NCBI GenBank assembly: GCA_018398765.1
Contig: JAHBMJ010000009.1
Span: forward strand, 6,363-59,799
DNA: 53,437 bases
Reading direction: 5' to 3'
Origin: Chromera velia
Taxonomy: Eukaryota > Sar > Chromeraceae
The notes under the pieces were generated by a model. It saw only the letters and a list, made by a program, of their open reading frames with translations, was not told the DNA's origin and made no database searches. Position 1 is the stretch's first letter. The number at the start of each line of letters is the position of its first letter. The position numbers were made by a program, and so were the translations under genes. Shown piece by piece: positions 12,547 through 24,153 of this stretch.

Positions 12547-15500
12547 ATGAAGAAGGCCGGGAGGGGTGGTCGAAAAAACCACCGGCAGAGTCACCATCAC
12601 AGGGGCAAAGGCCGCCATGGAGGGGGGCTGCGGGAGGAAGATGGGGGTGGGAGCTTTGAACCTCGGCCGGACCCGCTTGCTCAAGACGAAGATGGAGAGG
12701 AGGAGGAAGAAGAGGCGAAGCAGGAGTCGAAACCTGGCGAAGGAGACGTCGAGGCAGCAGAGGGAGATCCTGAACTTCAGGGGGCCGAGCGTGCGTCATT
12801 CCCCCTGGCTATGTGGGTAAGTCCTTAAGCCGACGAGTGTATGCCGTCAACCCTTCTCTTCATGGTCTTTTCGTGAAATCCATTTGTTTTACTTGGGTGA
12901 TAGCTCGTTGGAGACGGCGGCTCGTTGGTCACTGAAAATCCTTACGGTCATAAACCCACCCAGACAAACGCCAACAGACATGCAGACAATCTGAGTAGAT
13001 GCTTTCTCAACAATGTGATCTACTGTATGCCCAGTCGAAAGGTCGGACAGCTCACTAGATGCCCTCGAACGGCCCTCAGGGCTGTGAGCCTTCATCACCT
13101 CTTGACGGACTGTTTGATGGACTGAGTGCAGGATTACGGACATTGCGACATCAAGAAGTGCAGTGGCAGGAAGCTGGTGAGGTTCAATCGCATTCGCAGC
13201 CTGAAACCAGGGGCACGGTTCCCCGGTATTGTCCTCAGGTCAGCCTAAGCCAGTAAGGCGGAGAAGAACAGTTAGTAGAGGGGACTGTATGTATTATGTC
13301 GCGCTGTCATGGTAGAATCTTCCAGAAAGAACAAGATGGGCAAGAGGGGTCAACAACGTTGCTGCTCCATTTCCATCAGGATGAGCGCCCCAACGTCTCT
13401 TCCTTCACTTTTGAATGTGCTCCCTCGTTTCTTTCTTTCCTTTCCGTCCTCCCATCCTCTTCTCTTTTCTTTTCTGCCCATCGTTCCCCTTAGTCCCCTC
13501 GCCACGCGCACGATCTCCCGAGCCGACGAGGAACTGATCAAATCGAAAGGACTCTGTGTGATCGACTGTTCGTGGAACCGTCTGGAGGAGGTGCCCTTCA
13601 GACGCATTCACAACGGAAACGAACGCCTACGTGAGTCCCTCAGAAGTCAGGCTGTCCGTCTGACGGTTACAGCGAGAGAGGCGCAAGAAGCTAAATCGCG
13701 CTTTCGGAACGGAGCCCTCGCATTCCCCCTGAGTTGCTTCCTTCCCTTCGGATGAAGAGGCAGCCTGGGTCCTGACTACAGATTCAGCAGCCTGTCGAGC
13801 AGCATGGATGTTTCCTCTAGGATTGTGCTGGTCTTCTTCGCCTGCTCCTTTTGTCTCGTTCCTCCTTTTCCTTCTGTGGTTGCAAGGCTCTTTTCTCCTC
13901 CCTCAAGGCATCGTCCCCCCCTTCCTCATTCTTTTCCTTCCTGCAGTTCCCTTCCTCGTGGCGGCAAATCCTCCTCATTACGGGAAGCCTTGTGAGGTCT
14001 GTTTGCATGGCCGTCTGTAGGACTCCTCTGCCTGCCAGCTTGAAGATAGATAGATTCTCTTGCAGACAGAGATATAAATGGAGAGGCTGAGCAAACAACC
14101 AAGTGAACTGTACATCCATCAGGGCCGGGGCAGGAGGGAGGAGGTTGAAGGCACACGAACGAAATAGGTGCAAACACACCTGAGAAAAGGAAGTCCGGTC
14201 TCTCTTTCTCCCTCGCCTCAGCTTTCTATTTTAAAACAGCCCAGAAAGAAAGCAACGGGACGGCAAAGGAGGGAAAGAGGAAGGGTGAAGATTCAAATGG
14301 AGGGGAGGGGAAGAATGGGCAGAGAGGGAGGGGGGAGGAATCACAAGGCACTTACTTGATTTCATGATAGTGTCTCTCTGCTCTCCTCATCTAGATTCCT
14401 GTCCTTCTTTCTGTCCACTTTTCTATACCAGTCAGTCCGTCCTTTCTGTTGCTTCCCTTCCCGTCACCTGCCTGCACACTCTTCTTCTCTGTTTTCTTTT
14501 TGTGTGTGCAGCTGTCTTGTGTGGAGGCTCTCGCAGCTGCTTTGTACATCTCGGTCAGTCGATCTACCTGCCTGCCTGCCTGCCTGCCTGCCTGCGTGTG
14601 CGGATGTAGGCAAAGTCTTTGCTCGACGAATCGGCCTGATTGATTCTTTTTATTTCCATGGTGGTAGTGTCGGTTCAGGTCTAATGAGGAGGACTGCTTT
14701 GCGTCTGCTCCCTGTGTTCAACTGTGAGGGGCTTATGGCTCAATTTGCGTGCTGTATTTCATTAAGAATAGTTGTACGTGTATGTGGGATGGTGCTTACT
14801 GGTCGATTCTGCCTTCTTGCTCAGCCCATCGGTCTCTGTCTCTTTTTGTCGGAGCGCATCCGTCTCTCTGCCAAGCAGTTGCTTCGATCCCGTCTGTTGT
14901 GTGTGTTGCGCTTTCTTCCCTCCTCTTGCCTCAGGGCTGCGTCGGGGAGGCACAAGATCTCCTGGGGCTCTTCAAGTGGGGCCCTGAATTTGTCACGTTA
15001 AATAAGTCAGTGGTAGTCTTTCTTTCTGTTCTGTCTCTGTGTGGCATTGAATAAGTCAGCAGTCTTTCTTTCTGTTCTGTCTCTGTGTGACATTGAATAA
15101 GTCGGTAGTTTTTTTCTTTCTGTTCTGCCTCTGTGTGACATTGAATAAGTCGGTAGTCTTTCTTTCTGTTCTTTTTCTGTGTGACATTGAATAAGTCAGC
15201 AGTCTTTCTTTCTCTTCTGCCTCTGTCCATCTGGAAGGATAAAGAAAAAGAAAGGGGTCGATTATTAATGGTCTGTGTGTCATTCAGCAGTGGTAAAGCA
15301 AGAGGAACACTGTACAAGGAAACCCACAAAAGAACTCAGGAGCAAACAGAAAGAAGAGAAGAAGAAAGGGATAACAGCTGACGGGCCCGCGCACCAACTT
15401 ACATGCACTCTTGGGTGGAAGCTCACTTGTGTGTGTGTGAGCAGGCGTACATGACAGCGAGGGAGAGAAAAGAAAACAAAGAAAGAAAGAAAGAAAGAAA

Positions 15501-16742
15501 GAAAGAAGAAAGATTGCACAGAGAAACAGAAAGTATGCGCCTGTGTGTATGAAGAGGGGAACTAGGGACAAATGGATGCACTGCCCGTGTTTATGTATTG
15601 AAGAATGACATTGACTCCCTGTCTCTATGGTCTTGATGGATTCTTGCTGATGCCTGCCTGACCTGAATTGACTGCAGAGAGCTGCTGGAGCGCTATCGCC
15701 TGGAGGGACACGATTCTGCAGGGGTGCTGCGCGTCCAGGCAGACTTCATTCAGAAGGCCAAGGAAGACAGGGAGAGAAGGGCGGCTGAGGATCCCTTTGC
15801 AGGACTGCCTCCGAGTACGTCGATCTTCCTGCCTGCACAGTTTTTTTCTTCGTGCTGTGCATTTATCTCTGTATTTTTGTCTGACTGACTGACTGCCTGT
15901 CTGTCTGGTCTGTGTGTTGATCTGTCAGTCTGTTTGCTGTCTGATTGAGTCAAAAGAGGGAAAGAAAGGAGAGGAAACGTCACACGGTCTGTTTGTTGCC
16001 TTTATGAAAGAAACAAAACAGGAGCAAAATGATGGATGTACCCTGTCTGGCTCGGGTGAAACAAAACTCGAAAAAACGAATAAAAAACTAGAGCGCGTAT
16101 GGCTTCCAGAAAGGGAGGAGGCAGAATATCATCAGACTATTCTCCGCCTTTTCTTGCCTCTTTTCCTTATTCCCCCATGTCTTCGTTAATTTGTGGCTGT
16201 ACTTCTCTGTTTCAAAGCTGTTGTTTTCTTGCTTGACTTGCTTGCTGCATGATATTTCCATTTGCATTTCGTCGACCCGCGTTCAGTCCCATCGAACGGA
16301 CTGCCACGAAACCTTTTCTGTCAACGCCACTTCTTTTTTTGCTCTAGTTGGATTTCTTTCCTTTTTACGACCTCACCCCTTTTGATCTCTTCTTCTTGCA
16401 GTGTCTTCCGACGAAGAGGAAGAAGAGGAGGATGCGGAGAAGACGGGAGCAGACGCGTTACAGGAGGATCCGATCAAAAGGGGAGACGGGGCAGCAGTAG
16501 AGGAAGGAACGGGAGGGGGACGAGGAGACGGAAGCGCTAGTGACCCTCCTGCCGTCTCCTCACAAGGAAGTCCTGACCATGCTGACTGCTCAGGAGACAC
16601 TAAAAGGCTGACCCCAGTTGAACCTCTGTCGGCGTCATCGCCCTCTCCAGCAGGAAAAGAGCAGACAGGAGAAGAAAACAACTTGCTAGACAACTTGTCG
16701 CAGGATCCCGTGGAATCTCCCGGTCCATCCTCTCCATTGTAG
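12547..16742 (+). CDS. TSR3: TSR3 homologue: 18S rRNA aminocarboxypropyltransferase
   Basis: Tsr3 transfers the 3-amino-3-carboxypropyl group from S-adenosylmethionine to the hypermodified pseudouridine of small-subunit rRNA late in 40S maturation (family knowledge). Eight exons join with matching phase: 12547-12816, 13132-13238, 13494-13630, 13947-13996, 14512-14553, 14935-15005, 15678-15814, 16402-16742; total 384 residues and a TAG stop. Family landmarks in order: a basic/Gly N-terminus then an acidic stretch, PLAMW joined to DYGHCDIKKCSGRKL, RFPGIVLSP, VIDCSWNRLEEVPF, GNERLLPFLVAANP, HYGKPCELSCVEALAAAL, and LFKWGPEFVTLN followed by a helix with NK-ELLERY. These match the conserved RLI-N-like and DUF367 parts of Tsr3. 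The last exon is an acidic, Ser-rich tail of about 113 residues, as many Tsr3 proteins have acidic C-termini. No catalytic landmark looks missing. Introns hold microsatellites and a tandem repeat at 15001-15230. Confidence 0.93.
14563..14597. repeat. CCTG microsatellite in TSR3 intron 5
   Basis: A CTGC/CCTG tetranucleotide run begins about 10 bases after the exon-5 donor at 14554. It is intronic and does not change coding. Confidence 0.8.
15001..15230. repeat. About 52-bp tandem repeat that includes the TSR3 exon-6 donor
   Basis: Roughly five imperfect copies each carry AATAAGTC[AG]G followed by a TTTCTTTCTGTTCTG-like pyrimidine tract and CTGTGTG[AG]CATTG. The first copy overlaps the end of exon 6, whose donor lies at 15006; the others repeat a donor-like AATAAGTC within the intron at about 15050, 15096, 15145 and 15190. 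Confidence 0.8.
15478..15510. repeat. GAAA microsatellite
   Basis: A run of about seven GAAA units lies within TSR3 intron 6. No other function is visible. Confidence 0.8.
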
Positions 16743-16804
16743 TTGGACGGACAGCAGAGGGATGAGAGAATTGAAGTGAAATATCCGGATGTTTGCTAGG
16801 CGTG

Positions 16805-18150
16805 AACTTTAGTTAGTTTAGCTCTTTACACTTGGACTTTAAGAGTTACCCGAATAGCACAGTAACTTTAGGGTCCAAGACCCCCAAAAGTTACCATACT
16901 TTAGTAACTTTGAGAGTTGCCCTAAAAATACTAAAGTATAGTAGAAAGGTTCTGCTATCATAGTGAAACTAGTGTGTACACACTGGCAGTTTTTTTCAGT
17001 AGTGTGACATTGTTTTAAAATGCTAGTTAAACTGTTTTCTCTGCTTTAGACATGCAGCAAAATGATTTAAAGCTATCAGTTTAAGAAAATAGACTAATAC
17101 CATCTAGGGCTGGGAAAAGGTTCATTGAGAAAAGGTTCAAATCTGAAAAAGTGAACCTGTTGAACCTGTTTTGAACCTGTTAAACCTGTTTTGAACCTGT
17201 TTTGGAGGCCAGACGCGCGGCCACTGGCACAAGGCCGGCCAGGCCCGCGCCGCCCGCGGCCGATATAGGTGAAATAAGGAGCCGGACCCGCGCGCACAGC
17301 AACTGTCCCTAGCCGGTTCAATCTATTGTGTCGGACAAACGCATGTCAGCATATGTCAGCATCATATGTCAATATGAAAACTCATGCTGACGGTTGCAGA
17401 AGTGAAGAAGTATGCGTGACTTAACAGGGAGCAGGGGCTGCGGGGCAACCGGTGAGCAGACGAAAGAAAGAAAGAAACGCTGTGATGGTCTTATGTTGAC
17501 TAAATTGTCATGATTAATACGATCATATAAATTTAATTATGGCATTTTCCAATTTTTTCAGGCTTTTTTGATTACTAATTTTCGACTATAAACAGTGAAT
17601 AACTTGAGACTAGCACCTAATGTGAGCGTAAATATTGATTTAAACTATTTAAAAACACTACTAAGGCATAGATTCTATAATAAAACGTTCTAAAAATGGA
17701 TTAAAGCCTAATTTAAAGACATAAAATAACATGAAAAAAATGAGGTTTCTATTAATTAAAAGTGAACCTGTTTTTGAACCTAATTCAGGTTCATTACTTC
17801 GAAGTGAACCTTGAACCTTGAACCTTGAACCTTTTCTTAGCACTAATACCATCACTTCAGAGACTTTTTTGAAGTTATTGCATAAGTCATCGTGCGTCAC
17901 TGTGGTAAAATTCAGTAAAAAATTGAGACCAACTGTGATGTTTAACTATCACAGACAGACAGAGTCTCATAGACAGACAAACAGACAGACAGACAAACAG
18001 ACAGACTCTATCATCTTTTCTTTACTTCACTTTTTCTGAATCACCTCCTTTCTTTCTGACAGACAAACAGACAAGAAGGCATACAGACAGACCGGCAGAC
18101 AGACAAACAGACAGTTACAGACAGTCTGAGACAGACAAACAGACAGACAC

Positions 18151-18196
<46 letters not shown>

Positions 18197-18515
18197 TCTA
18201 TATTTTTTCTTCTTTTCCCTTCTTTTCTTTAAGAACATAGTAGACAACAGACAGACAGACAGACAGACAGATAGTAGACAGAGACGGTTATTAACCATGC
18301 AAAGACGCACAGGAACGGCCCCGAAAAGTCTTTGAATATGGTCTAAAAAAGAGTTAAATTACGGTAACTTGACTCCTCCAACAGGCTAAAAGCCGTTGGT
18401 AACCAGTAAAAAGTTACGTAATTCTGGTAACCCAACTTTTTTATAAATTTAAAGTCTCTCAGTAACTCTTAAGGATTCTTAAGGTCCAAGTGTATAGCTC
18501 TTTAGTTAGTTCATA
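16805..18515. mobile_element. Candidate non-autonomous element with imperfect inverted ends
   Basis: The left end near 16805-16850 (TGAACTTTAGTTAG, CTCTTTACACTTGGAC, AAGAGTTAC) is matched in reverse complement by the right end near 18460-18515 (AACTCTTAAGG, GTCCAAGTGTATAGCTC, TTTAGTTAGTTCA). The interior of about 1.6 kb has no open frame that looks coding, and a CAGA microsatellite occupies part of it. A foldback or MITE-like origin is inferred; no target duplication was identified. Confidence 0.4.
17945..18285. repeat. CAGA microsatellite cluster
   Basis: Several blocks of CAGA/CAGACAAA units are separated by short T-rich segments (around 18005-18055 and 18195-18235). The long minus-strand open frame rich in Cys, Leu and Ser here is a translation of the repeat and is not a gene. 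Confidence 0.9.
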
Positions 18516-20548
18516 TTTCCCCAAAAAAGTAAACTAACTAACTAACTTATGAATTAAACCAGTTATAGAGGGTTTTTAGTTTAGTTAGTTTAGTTTAATA
18601 TATTAAACTGTATTACTATAAAAGGTTTGATTACTTATTGTCTGCTAGCATTGTCTGAGTCTAGGAGCGCCCGTCGAAGCCTCAGCCTAGGGTCGATCTT
18701 CTTTGTATGGGAGGCTTTGAGTCACTTTTGATCTAAATAGCAGCACCGGGAGGACCTGGTGCTGCGCGTGGATCCGAGAGCGAGAGGCACAGGCTTTTGC
18801 ACTAGCCTTGATCTTGTTGGGGTTACATGTCATTTATTGTTATCAACGACACTAGCAAGGACACTAACAATGATATTAAGCATCCTAATACTGGGAGGGA
18901 AGAGGGGTGTGGGGTGCAAAGTTGTAAACGCTCTTTAATTTGCAGCAGCTCAAATTTTAGGGTTAAACTAGGTCAAAATTGTTTAGTTAGTTTAGTTAGT
19001 TAGTTAGTTCTCCACGGGGTCATAAACTAAACTAACTAACTACTAACTAAAGTCCATGCCTAGGATGTTTAAGTTTAAATTTAAATAAGAAAAGTTGTAA
19101 TAATTGTTCAATAAATTTTGAATAAGAATTCTGATGAATTATTGTGCTATGCATTTTACTAGCTATCCCTAATCCTATTGAGTCTTCACGCGCAACTCTA
19201 AGTCCTCTTGGTGCTGCTCATCATCTGATAAAGTGACTTAACCCACCAGCTATCGTGTCCTATTCTTTAATACACTCCTAATAAACAATCTATTTAGACT
19301 AGTATTTAGATTGAAAGACTATAACATAATGAAACTAGTAATGAAAGTGACCCAGAGCCTCCTATGTACGTAGAGAAGACGCCTTCGATGAGCGCTCTTT
19401 GACTAGGTTAGGTTATTAGGACTCAAACTAACTCAGACAATGAACCTGAGTGATCAAACCGTTTCTAGAACCTTTTACGGTTTCATACATCAAACTAAAC
19501 TAACTAAACTAAAGACAAGCAAAGACCACGTATAACTAGTTTTTATCACAGTTTAGTTAGTTAGTTTAGTTTTCTGCAGAAATATAAACTAACAAAAGAA
19601 CTAAACTAACTAAAGTCTACACCTACGTAACGACTGGTTTAGTGCTTAGGTGAAGAGCTTGGTGAAGTGTTCTTGTATATGTATTTCGCCTTCCAGCAAT
19701 CGGTTGATTATGGAGGGTATACGTTTAGAAACCTGTTCACGTAGTGGTTAGCAGAGTAACTTAATTAAACATTTGTAGACTTATTATCTGACTTAACTCA
19801 ATAATCCTCATTATTACTCATTATAAGACTAATGTGAGCCGATTGTAGAACATGTAGTAATAAGTAGTAATAAGTAGACTTAGATAGACTAAGTTTAACT
19901 AAATAAAACAGTACCAAGCAGTCTTTAGTTGTAGGTGATAGTTCAAAATATAAATTTAACATAATTTAACAATTACATTACTTTTTCTGTGAAATTCCAT
20001 GATATCATGCATGACCTTCCGTTTCAGTTTGCTTTGGTACACTTCGGTCTAGAAGTGAAAGACTATGAAAGACGTATCAGAGCGGCAGAGAAGTTCAGAT
20101 GGGGTGGGTGGGGGGGGGGGACAAAGAGAGTTGGAGGGCGGTGGAATGCGGCGGAGCTTGATTTCGGGGGGGCAAGGCATTCGTAGGGTGCATGGTCCTG
20201 GCGGACTGAGGCGGGCAGGGCCCCCCCTGCTTTGGGGGGGGCCGGGACGCCGGGGGTGATCATGCATTGAAATTTGGAATGCCCTGAGAATCAATTACAA
20301 GTCCATAAAATGCTGAAGATCGTTGTCACTCTGTGAATTGATGATGCATACCGAACTCTCAATCATCTTTGGTCTGAGCAAAATTGGTCAGGATTGAGGG
20401 AAAGTGCTCTGCATTCTGTCGACAGGTTCTTCAATCTGGTTGAGACGGAGCCATCTCGTCCGACCTGGTTTTTGACACTGGATTCCACCGCTGTTTCAGT
20501 CGTCCGAACCTGCAGCTGTTCTCCCTCTTTGCCTTGTTCCTTTAAAGG

Positions 20549-23500
20549 ATGACAGCGAAGGAAGCGGATATTTTGAGTGTTCTGGTTCAGACCGGAATTT
20601 TGGGATTGCGCGGATTCTGGAAAATCTCCGCCGTCTCCAAGAAGCTTCTCTCTCTGAGAGACGATGCAACTGCTTTAGGTTTTGGCAGTGTCTGTTCAGG
20701 CTTCTCTTCTGTCACTGAGAGGCAGGAGGTATGGAGGCTGATTGACGATTGTCTCTCACGCGATGATGAGAAAGCTCTGCAGCAGCTATTTGCCCTTGCT
20801 GGGGTTTCTGGGCGTTACCCTTTTCTGCTGCGACGACTCGTAGAGAAGGGCCCCGACTCGGAAAAGTGCCGAAAATATTTGATGAAGAGGGGGGTGACTC
20901 CGTGCCTCACTGAGATTTCGTATGCGCAGCGAACCTTGGGTGGGACCAAGTTGACGAAAAAACTCGTAGACGAAATGGTCAGCCATCGTATTTTGCAAAC
21001 CGACGCCTGGTCAGTATTTCCGTCCCGGGAGGACGATTTTGTCGTCTTCGACCCTGTTTCCGTTCACTTTCTTGAGAATGACCGATTTGACTTGGCTGAG
21101 TCCCTGCTTGATGCGGGCTCACGTATGGATGTTTGTGCATGGGAGTGGGAGAGATTTCCCCGCGTTCCCGATGTGGGGGTAACGCCCCTTCAATGCTTAG
21201 TACAGCGCCTCGTGAGACTTGATTCTAAGGAGCATGCGTTGCGTCAGAAGGGGTTAGCTCTCCTTGACCGAGTTGCGAGAGCATCCAAGGCAGCCGGATG
21301 TTTGGATTGGAAGTTCGTCCATGACGATCGACGGGTGGCCGTCATGCGTGAGGGCACGGCTCTCGGTTTTGCGTGTCTCCGTCGAGATGCACAGATTGTG
21401 AGAGTGTTAGGGGGGGTGACTGAGAGAATTGATCAGGAGGGTCTTCCCTTCTTGATTCTTACGGGCGACGATGATCATTATGACCCTGAAAGACTCAGTC
21501 CAGAGAAAGTTGACAGTCGTTGTGCAGACACGCTTGAGGAACTTGCAAATATACGGGGGGTGAATCTGAATGCCGTCAACAGAGACGGACACACGCCCCT
21601 CTCTCTTGCCTGTTCTCTGGCGCTAGAGAAGAGTGCAGCAGTGCTTCTAAAGAGAGGCGCCCTGCCGAAAAGAGTGAAGGGACGGAAGAGAATGAGCCTG
21701 TCACCCCTGTATGAAGCCTTGAAAACCCGATCAGAGACCATCTGCTCTCTGCTACTTCAGTGGAAGGCAGACCCAAATGAAGTGGTGGTGGAAGGGGCAG
21801 GGGCCTGCACACTCCTGCAAAAGACACTGCTGAAGGCCTTTACCTGCCGGGAGTCGGACCGAAAAATAACCGCAGCTCTTGCAAAGCTACTGATCGAGAA
21901 CGGTGCACGAGCATGTGTGCTTTCTTCTCCCCTCCTTCCGACAACAGAAAAGGGTCAGACAGGCACTCCCCCTCTGATTGAGTTCTCAACGCTGTTGATG
22001 GCGTGTCAGACAGAGGACGCCGATTTCGTGCGTCTCCTCGTCACCAAAGGGGGGGGGGATCCGAATGCAAAGGCAAAGACCAGGGAGATGGATGCCGCAG
22101 AATGCCCCGTGTTTTTTGTTCTCTGGTATTTTCGGCATTCGGACTCGGTGATCATGTCTCTTTTGAACACTCTAGCAGAATTTGGAGCAGATCTGAAAGT
22201 TGACAGGGGTGATGGGCACAGTCTCTTGTCTCTCGCCTGCCACCATCAGTGCGGCTCTGCAGTACTGGAATTCCTTCTTGAAAAAGGGGTGCAAGTGGGA
22301 GGGCTGAGGCGAGAGGGGGGTGCGGGACCCGTCCCTCTGGTCGAGGCGGCTGCATCGCTTTGCCCCGAGAACGTTCGCGTCCTTCTGAAATGGGGTACAG
22401 AGGTGAATCATCCAGGGTTGGTGGAGGATTGGGAGGTTCAACGTCCCCCCGGAACGGTCAGGACCCTTAGGAGGGTCAGGCGTAGAACTGTCATGTTTCC
22501 GCTGCAGGCAGCTGTACAGGTACAGAAGCAAGATCGTATGCAGGAAATGTTCGCTATTGTAAAGATGTTGATTGACAATGGAGCCAAATGTCGTGCCTGC
22601 CCGTCTCCATCAATAGATGCGTCAGAACCTCCCCTTTCCGTGCTGCCGCCTCTTGAGAGCAGCGTCTCTCCGTTGTGGAAGGCGTGTGAGCTGCGAGATG
22701 CATGCCTGATACGTTTGCTTTGTGAAAAGGGGGGGGGGCTGCCCGAGGGGGGAAAGGAGGTCGGTGCCGCAGTGTCGGTTCTGGTGTCTGATAGAGATTT
22801 CCAGAGTCAGAAGGACGTGCACTGCCAGGAGGGGGCAATCTTGGAACATTGGCGCTTGGCTGAGTCGCTTTTGCAGGTAGGTGAGTGTGCGTGTGTGTGT
22901 GTGTGTGTGCGTGCGTGCGCGCGCGCGCGCGAGTGAGTGAGTGAGTGAGTGAGTGAGTGAGAGAGAGAGAGTGAGTGTGTGTGTGTGTGCTTGTGTGTGT
23001 GTGTGTGTGTGTGCGTACGTGCGTGCGTGCGTGCGTGCGCTCGAGCGAGTGAGTAAGTGAGTGAGTGAGTGTGTGAGTCTGTGTGTGTGTGTTTGCTAGG
23101 TATGTTTGTGTGTTCGCGCGCGTGCGTGTCTCTGGGTGTGCGTGTGTTTTAGTGCGCTTATGTACACGTGTGTGTACGCGTATGTGTGTGCGGTCACGTC
23201 TGCATGTGCGCGTGTTTGTCCGGGGGAAGGGGGGGAGCGCCAGACAGAAGAGGGGAGGAAGAGAGAAGGAGAATGTGTTGGTTGTTTACTCAGGTTTCTC
23301 TTCTCTGCTCGTTCAGTTTTTTCAAGGACTTCCAAGGCATATCTGGCGGCAATGCCCTCCCGGGCGTATTGTCTTTTTACAATGATTTTGCAGAATGGTT
23401 GAACTCCAACAGTCTGTACTGCAAGGCTCCAAACATGCAGGGAAACTACCTGTTGCTCCTTGTCGTTTTTACCACTGGGTGTTTCTTCATATCGATCATT

Positions 23501-24095
23501 TGCTGATTGTTTCTATCTACACTCTCATTCACTGTTTTCCTCACGGACCGATGATTTTTTTTTGCAGCAACACGGCGAAGTTGACCTTTCCTTACCTGCC
23601 TCGGACATTCCAGGAATGGTCCCGGGTTGCGGGTCTGGTTCCTGGTTCTTCGACCTGATCAGTCTCGAAGAGGCGAGGGGCCCCTCTCTGCTGAAGGTCA
23701 TTCGATCTTCCCCTTTGAAGGAACTGGACAGGATAGTGCAGGTGGCGACAGAGGGCTGGAATTCGGAAACCCACGTCTCGTCTCTGGGCATGGCAATCAG
23801 GAGTAAGTGGGAAGAGGGGGTGACTGCACTACTAGAGAGGGGGGTAAATCCGAACCTGGACCCGTTTGTTTTGTCGGAAAGCCCCCTTTTCGCGGCTTTC
23901 GATAGTGAACAATGGGATAATGCGAGATCCCTCCTCAAAAAAGGAGCGGGGCTGTTTTCTAGATGCGAGAGCGAGGCCAAAGAGTTAGAGGCAAAAAGGT
24001 GTCAATTGCCCCCCGACCTCCGATCTTTCCGACTGACTTCTTGTGCCACGACAGACGGGGTACTCAAAATTACTTTTGATAAAGACGTTGTTTGA
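20549..24095 (+). CDS. Ankyrin-repeat protein, two exons
   Basis: Exon 1 is 20549-22876 (776 codons, ending CAG before a GTAGGT donor). Exon 2 is 23568-24095, after a T-rich tract and GCAG acceptor, in the same phase, ending TGA; the total is about 951 residues. Ankyrin-type units are visible as TPLxLAC, LLxxGA and related patterns: DGHTPLSLACSLALEKS with LLKRGA, LSPLYEALKTR with LLLQWKADPN, STLLMACQTEDADFVRLL, DGHSLLSLACHHQ with FLLEKG, VPLVEAAASL with VLLKWGTEVN, VSPLWKACEL, and in exon 2 SSLGMAIRSK with LLERGVNPN and SPLFAAFDSEQWDNARSLLKK. The first 150 residues are helical-looking without a recognised domain. Ankyrin arrays bind proteins; no enzymatic domain is seen, so the partner is unknown. 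The intron (22877-23567) is full of GT and GTGA microsatellite. Exon 2 is present again downstream at 24633-25160. Possible extra small exons inside the intron cannot be excluded. Confidence 0.8.
22883..23098. repeat. GT, GTGA and GC-alternating microsatellite in the ankyrin-gene intron
   Basis: Runs of GT, GTGC, GC and GTGA repeat over about 215 bases, starting seven bases after the donor. Alternating purine-pyrimidine DNA of this kind is difficult to assemble, which matters for the duplication next to it. Confidence 0.9.
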
Positions 24096-24118
24096 TTCAC
24101 TACCTTTGATCAACTGAN

Positions 24119-24153
<35 letters not shown>

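Larger units (their letters stand above)
16743..20548. other. AT-rich intergenic spacer with foldback repeats
   Basis: No coding region with splice or domain support is seen in 3.8 kb. The spacer contains a candidate element with inverted ends (about 16805-18515), repeated GTGAACCT motifs (17120-17200 and 17760-17835), the CAGA microsatellite, three hairpin-like TTTAGTTAG inverted repeats (18530-18597, 18981-19051, 19551-19615) and a G-rich stretch near 20100-20250. Confidence 0.6.

Noticed and set aside
17945-18285. CRISPR-like regular repeats
   Set aside because: These are short tandem tetranucleotides without unique spacers, in a eukaryotic context.
18041-18310. Minus-strand frame rich in Cys, Leu, Ser and Val
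   Set aside because: It is the translation of the CAGA microsatellite.
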